Shown here: one piece after another, positions 21,116-24,859 of the stretch
Layout: every line of letters begins with the position of its first letter
Position numbering within the stretch: position 1 is the first letter of the stretch
DNA from: DATDRM01 sp035291705
GTDB lineage: Bacteria > Chloroflexota > Anaerolineae > Anaerolineales > UBA4823
Assembly (NCBI GenBank): GCA_035291705.1
Contig: DATDRM010000316.1
Coordinates: forward strand, 1-24,859
Direction of reading: 5' to 3'
DNA: 24,859 nt
The notes under the pieces: generated by a model
The model's input: only the letters and a program-made list of their open reading frames with translations
The model's database searches: none
Told to the model about the DNA's origin: nothing
Made by a program: the position numbers and the translations under genes

Positions 21116-22648
21116 CTAATCTTTCTGGGGCAAATTGAAGTGACAAATCCCATCGGCAATGCGGCATTTGTGAATGACCCGATCGCCCTGGATAACCTGA
21201 AAGGTTGCCCCGTCACCATCGGGAATCCAAAAATGCCACGTTTCATCGGAGGCAATCAACCAACCTCGAGATACACCACAAGCGTGCGGCTTTGCAGGGG
21301 CTGTACCCGGTATTAATGGCAAGTTGTCCTCCCCAGAACGCACCAGCTGAAAACAATCTCCTTGAGAAAGCCCTCTAAGCGCGCCAGGGTTAATCCGCTC
21401 CCATTGCTCCGCCGAAAAGGCGGCATTAACACTTCCCTGGTCAGATAAACGCTGAAAAACAACGTTGGATAAATCGATCGGCGCGCTAGAGAGATTAATC
21501 ACGGCGACAGCTGATTCATGGTAGACGACTTCCACGTTCGAAGATGGAAATAATTCTTGGGCACGGGCGATGACAGCCGTAAATGCCGCGAAGATAACCG
21601 CGCACCAGATTACCAGTCCCATAGTGTAGAAGGTATATCCTTCACGGCGATTCGAGTGATGCCGGGATTTTCCATCGAATGCAACCGCCAATTCCGGAAA
21701 TATTGGTTTATGAGGTTGTCTCGCTGGTGATGCACTTTCGGCCAAAGGCATATCTTCAGACGGATCGGATAAGATCTTCTGAGGCTCCCGAATCGATGAG
21801 TCTAATCGTCGGAGGTCAACCGCCGGCGACTTGCTTCCAGTCTGTTGCAGGGCGTGTTGGAAGGCATTCAAGAACTCCGCTGCAGACGGGTAGCGTTCTT
21901 GAGGATCTTTTGCCATGGCGCGCTGGAGAACCGGATCGAGAGCCGGGGGCGAACCTGGGTCGACTGCGCCGAGAGAGGGGGGCGGGTCGTGAATGTGTTT
22001 GAGAATAAAAGAAATGGGGAGATCTCCGTCAAAAGGCAACCCACCGGTTAACATCTCAAAGGCGATTATCCCTAAGGAATAAACATCGCTGCGTGCGTCA
22101 ATCACTTCCTCCCGAAGCGCTTGCTCGGGGCTCATATAGGCCGGGGTACCGCTCGCCAGGATACCCTGCCAGGTAGATTCGACCCTTAAAGCGACGCCAA
22201 AGTCCGCCAGAAAAGCGTTGTCATCCTGGTCAAACAGGATATTGCTCGCTTTTAAGTCGCGATGGATGATCCCCTGTCGATGGGCGTAATCGAGGGCATT
22301 CGAGATGCGCGCCAATACTTGACCGGCCTGGCCTGGAGAAAGGGGCCCATGGCTGAGATGGTCAGCCAGCGAACCATTGGGCATGTATTGCATCACGATA
22401 AAGGGTTGGCCCTGGTACACGCCATATTCATACACGGGAACAATCGCTTCGTGCTCCAGCGCGGCGATCAGCTGGGCTTCCTGCTCGAAACGGGCCCGAA
22501 AACCCAGGTCGTTCAGATACTCGGAAGGCAGCACCTTGATGGCTACCTGGCGTTGATTTTGAGGGTCGTATGCCAGGTATACCCTTGACATACCCCCCAT
22601 CCCGATTTCATTCAGGATTTCATAGCCATGAATTCGTATGGCGAACAT
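21116..22648 (-). CDS. PknB-type receptor Ser/Thr protein kinase with extracellular beta-domain
   Basis: Membrane receptor kinase of 510 residues with all catalytic residues present: glycine loop EIGMGGMSRVY (14-24), VAIK lysine K38, HRDLKASN (129-136, catalytic D131), DFG (149-151), SPE (173-175) and DVYSLGIIAFEMLTG (188-202). A juxtamembrane linker (about 270-335) leads to one transmembrane helix (341-361). The outside part (370-510) contains VAVINLSSAPIDLSNVVFQR, which resembles the start of lamin-tail-like beta-sandwich domains, and four cysteines (C432, C457, C495, C502) that could form disulfides. It lacks PASTA repeats. It lies 51 bases downstream of the DUF5666 gene on the same strand, probably one transcript. 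Substrates are unknown; the nearby pseudokinase and polysaccharide enzymes are candidates. Confidence 0.9.
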   Translation of the reverse strand: MFAIRIHGYEILNEIGMGGMSRVYLAYDPQNQRQVAIKVLPSEYLNDLGFRARFEQEAQLIAALEHEAIVPVYEYGVYQGQPFIVMQYMPNGSLADHLSHGPLSPGQAGQVLARISNALDYAHRQGIIHRDLKASNILFDQDDNAFLADFGVALRVESTWQGILASGTPAYMSPEQALREEVIDARSDVYSLGIIAFEMLTGGLPFDGDLPISFILKHIHDPPPSLGAVDPGSPPALDPVLQRAMAKDPQERYPSAAEFLNAFQHALQQTGSKSPAVDLRRLDSSIREPQKILSDPSEDMPLAESASPARQPHKPIFPELAVAFDGKSRHHSNRREGYTFYTMGLVIWCAVIFAAFTAVIARAQELFPSSNVEVVYHESAVAVINLSSAPIDLSNVVFQRLSDQGSVNAAFSAEQWERINPGALRGLSQGDCFQLVRSGEDNLPLIPGTAPAKPHACGVSRGWLIASDETWHFWIPDGDGATFQVIQGDRVIHKCRIADGICHFNLPQKD

Positions 22649-22699
22649 TGTCTCAAATATTTCCCAGGTTACAACGGAGAGTGTAAATCAATCTTACGT

Positions 22700-23524
22700 C
22701 TACTTATTGTTCTTCCGATGACCTTCACTCTTTCCCTTGGATCCTCTATCTCCTTGAGACTTGGAATCCGGATCGTGTTTTTTCCCCGAACCTTCAGATG
22801 GTTTCGACTTCTCGCTGGATTTGGAGGCCGGAACCGCGGTTTTTAGTGGCGCGATGGTTTGAAAGGGTGTTTGGGTGGAGATTGCAGTCGGGATCAGGGT
22901 GGGTTCGAGCGGAAACCGGTCGAACGACTTGATCTCCAAGGCCAGCCATTCCCCACTGTCCAAGGCGGTGAAGGTGACCAGGAGCAGATCATTGGCCATC
23001 AAGTTACTCCCCAGTTTGGTTTGAAGGTTGACCACCAGTGAATGTCCGCCGATGCGCCAGACATTTCCGCGCACCCCCTCTAACGGACCGTTGAAGGTGA
23101 AAAAGGATTCCACTGCTTGAGATAATTCTATCCGGTCCGCCAACCATTCCTTTGTTTGGAGTATCCGGCCAGAAAGAGTTAAGAAATCTCCGGGATGCAG
23201 TTCGTTATTCAGTTGGGTATGCTCCCCTACCAGGATGGGGACATTTCCGATCATCCACCTGTCGTCCGAGCCACCAGTGATCTGCCCCTGTCCGATGAAC
23301 TGGAAATCGATAGGCAAATTCGCCACATCCTGGTATCCATCGATCCCGAATGATCCGGCGGAGATCGCCTGCGCAGCCTGGCGTGAGCCAAAAATCATAT
23401 TAATCCCGGCGAAGGACAAAAATGCAAGGGCTATGACTCCGCCCAGTTTCGCCCATCTCCGGTAGAGCCCACTTTGCCACGGAAAAGTAACATTTGCATG
23501 AACGCCCGAAAGGAGATTTCGCAT
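22700..23524 (-). CDS. Membrane-anchored DUF5666 protein with charged C-terminal tail
   Basis: A 274-residue protein with one N-terminal transmembrane helix (27-46) and an extracytoplasmic part. Two DUF5666-like beta modules are visible: about 75-135 (GQGQITGGSDDRWMIGNVPILV, then a T-x-L and GDFLTLSGRIL pattern) and about 143-201 (GPLEGVRGNVWRIGGHSLVV, then LLLVTFTALDSGEWLALEI). A Thr/Pro linker is followed by a Lys/Ser/Gly/Asp-rich low-complexity tail (234-274) that should be disordered. GGAGAGAGC precedes the ATG. Function of the family is unknown; such modules often occur in cell-surface proteins. It is the first gene of a likely two-gene unit with the receptor kinase. Confidence 0.82.
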   Translation of the reverse strand: MRNLLSGVHANVTFPWQSGLYRRWAKLGGVIALAFLSFAGINMIFGSRQAAQAISAGSFGIDGYQDVANLPIDFQFIGQGQITGGSDDRWMIGNVPILVGEHTQLNNELHPGDFLTLSGRILQTKEWLADRIELSQAVESFFTFNGPLEGVRGNVWRIGGHSLVVNLQTKLGSNLMANDLLLVTFTALDSGEWLALEIKSFDRFPLEPTLIPTAISTQTPFQTIAPLKTAVPASKSSEKSKPSEGSGKKHDPDSKSQGDRGSKGKSEGHRKNNK

Positions 23525-23948
23525 GCTCTCTCCAGAGTATTTCAGTTATTTTTTACCATAAAAGTCGTGATTTTTGGATATAATTATCCACTGCCATTCC
23601 TCATTGATAAATCACAAATCCGGTATGAAAGTTAACACGTAAGAGTTCGTAAAAAGTTACGCCTCAACGCAAACTCTAATCTCTGGCTGGTTGAACCACT
23701 GGCCAAATCTGCAAGCCAAGTGAAGAATGATGGATGAGGGATGAAATGGGAAGGGAGAAGATTAAGGGTTTTTAGTAATCCACAATAGCCAGAAGGAGGT
23801 GTTTTATCGGCGTTAACCAATCTATCAGCCTGGTTTGCATACTTGTTAGCTCGATTCGGGGGTTAGACGAATATAATTTACACATCTCAAGCGGCGTTCA
23901 AATCGAAATTAAGCAACCAACAAAACCAAGCACCCAAGGAAGGATACT
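23525..23948. other. Gene-free divergent intergenic region
   Basis: About 420 bases between divergent genes. I see no convincing gene; the only frame of note (minus strand, 23632-23820) has no supporting features. It holds an 11-base palindrome TGGTTGAACCA (23688-23698), a purine-rich GATGG/GATGAGGGATGAAATGG stretch (about 23727-23750), and a -10-like TATAAT at 23872-23877 that could serve the downstream secreted protein, though no good -35 is spaced correctly. A second TATAAT at 23579-23584 lies in an AT-rich patch near the DUF5666 start. Confidence 0.5.
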
Positions 23949-24859
23949 ATGAACATATTGGCATCCCTCAAATCGGATCAAGGCCCTCAACCCTTCCGAT
24001 CTATTTTCCTTTCAGGATTGGCGCTCATTCTAGGGCTGAGCCTGATGTTTGGCGCAAGCGCCAATGTCTCAGCCCGCCCTGCCGTGGGGACGCTTTACGT
24101 CGATGGCGCCTCCGGAGCGGATTCTCCCACCTGCGGAACGACCAGCGCGCCCTGCGCTTCGATCACCTACACCCTCGACAACCGGGCGGTGGAAGGTGAC
24201 CTGATCCGCATCGCACAGGGCACCTACACGGAAAATATCCATATCAATACCAGTCTCACCCTGGAGGGCGGTTACGAAGCCGCTGGCTGGACGCGTAACC
24301 TACCGCGCTACGAAACCATCCTGGACGGTTCGGGTTCTCCGCTGGAGCCTGGCGATTGGGACGGCAGTCAGGTGCGCTATCCACACATCATCCATGACGG
24401 TGGCTCTTACAAAATGTGGTATATCGGCGTCGATGCCTTCCAGGTAGGCCAATTCGGATACGCCACCTCTAACGATGGGATAACCTGGACCAAATACGCA
24501 GGCAACCCGGTGCTCGAAGTCGGCGCGGCGGGGGAATGGGACGCAGCCAATCTTGAGGGCGGCAACGTTCTCAAAGATGGGTCAACATACAAGCTGTGGT
24601 ATAGCGGGCAGGATGCGCACGGCACCTGGCGCATCGGCTACGCCACCAGCAGCGACGGGATCAGCTGGACGAAATACTCGGGCAACCCGATCCTCGCACC
24701 CGGCCCCGAACCCTGGCGAAATGGACATGTCTTCCATCCATACGTGATCAAGGATGGGAGCACCTATCGCATGTGGGCATTAACCCTCGGGGATACTACT
24801 TACTTTGCTTACGCCACCTCGCCTGATGGGATCGATTGGACGTGGCAAGCGGTCAATCC
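23949..24859 (+). CDS. Secreted beta-helix/beta-propeller protein, 3' truncated by window end
   Basis: At least 303 residues, open at the right edge. AAGGAAGGA precedes the ATG at 23949. Residues 18-43 form a signal peptide (hydrophobic core FLSGLALILGLSLMFG, then ASANVSA), without a lipobox. Residues 48-128 match the opening of extracellular right-handed beta-helix proteins: LYVDGASGADSPTCGT, APCASITYTLD, GDLIRIAQGTYTENIHI, SLTLEGGYE. From about 135 the sequence changes to propeller-type repeats of the GH43/GH32/GH130 clan style: GSYKMWYIG (152-160), GSTYKLWYSG (211-220) and GSTYRMWAL (270-278), each followed by a GYATSxDGIxW element; the first two then read TKYxGNPxL. Only three repeats are inside the window. 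It may be an extracellular glycan-binding or glycan-cleaving protein; catalytic residues cannot be judged from this part. Confidence 0.8.
   Translation, partial: MNILASLKSDQGPQPFRSIFLSGLALILGLSLMFGASANVSARPAVGTLYVDGASGADSPTCGTTSAPCASITYTLDNRAVEGDLIRIAQGTYTENIHINTSLTLEGGYEAAGWTRNLPRYETILDGSGSPLEPGDWDGSQVRYPHIIHDGGSYKMWYIGVDAFQVGQFGYATSNDGITWTKYAGNPVLEVGAAGEWDAANLEGGNVLKDGSTYKLWYSGQDAHGTWRIGYATSSDGISWTKYSGNPILAPGPEPWRNGHVFHPYVIKDGSTYRMWALTLGDTTYFAYATSPDGIDWTWQAVN

Noticed and set aside
23688..23698. TGGTTGAACCA as a GntR/FadR operator
   Set aside because: Short palindrome, far from the only GntR gene in the window, and not repeated near the sugar operon.
23632..23820. A 62-codon minus-strand frame in the right intergenic region
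   Set aside because: Low-complexity sequence, no ribosome binding site and no family resemblance.

Overview
The window looks like a chromosomal segment from a free-living heterotrophic bacterium, most likely of the phylum Chloroflexota (Anaerolineae-like). This placement is inferred from style, not from a marker gene: a ribose-type sugar ABC transporter with a lipoprotein binding protein, PknB-type kinases with extracellular tails, a large GT39 membrane protein, DUF5666 and DUF4432 proteins, and a secreted beta-helix/propeller protein. No rRNA, tRNA, transposase or CRISPR array was seen.

Region 1 (14-12422, all plus strand) is one long sugar-catabolism unit. A FadR-type GntR regulator is followed by a lipoprotein sugar-binding protein, a double-NBD sugar ATPase and two RbsC-type permeases. 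Next come a DUF4432 mutarotase-like protein, a Gfo/Idh/MocA oxidoreductase, an enolase-superfamily sugar-acid dehydratase, a PfkB-type 2-keto-3-deoxy-sugar-acid kinase and a KDPG-type aldolase. The logic is import, anomer handling, oxidation to an aldonate, dehydration, phosphorylation, and cleavage to pyruvate plus a triose phosphate: a semi-phosphorylative Entner-Doudoroff / De Ley-Doudoroff route. No lactonase is visible. Two translationally coupled genes of unknown role close the unit: an alpha/alpha-toroid (prenyltransferase/squalene-cyclase-like) protein and a DinB-fold protein. A 14-bp intercistronic hairpin separates the binding-protein gene from the ATPase gene.

Region 2 (12423-13900) holds a 14-bp-arm palindrome, a DUF4231/SLATT-type two-helix membrane protein, and a minus-strand pair of a small XRE regulator and a four-helix membrane protein. 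The pair is driven by a near-consensus promoter overlapped by two related 18-bp operators.

Region 3 (13901-23524, almost all minus strand) reads in transcription order: DUF5666 membrane protein, active PknB-type receptor kinase, then (past a plus-strand orphan of unknown function at 20621-21103) a secreted membrane-anchored GH5-CBM3 beta-glucanase, a processive cellulose-synthase-like GT2, a GT39-like glycosyltransferase fused to LysM, and a predicted pseudokinase (HRD to HQG, DFG to NVG). I read this as a candidate beta-glucan exopolysaccharide locus bracketed by an active kinase and a dead kinase. This is the most interesting system in the window.

Region 4 (23525-24859) is a roughly 420-base gene-free stretch followed by the start of a secreted protein that passes from a beta-helix-like segment into propeller repeats and runs off the window end.
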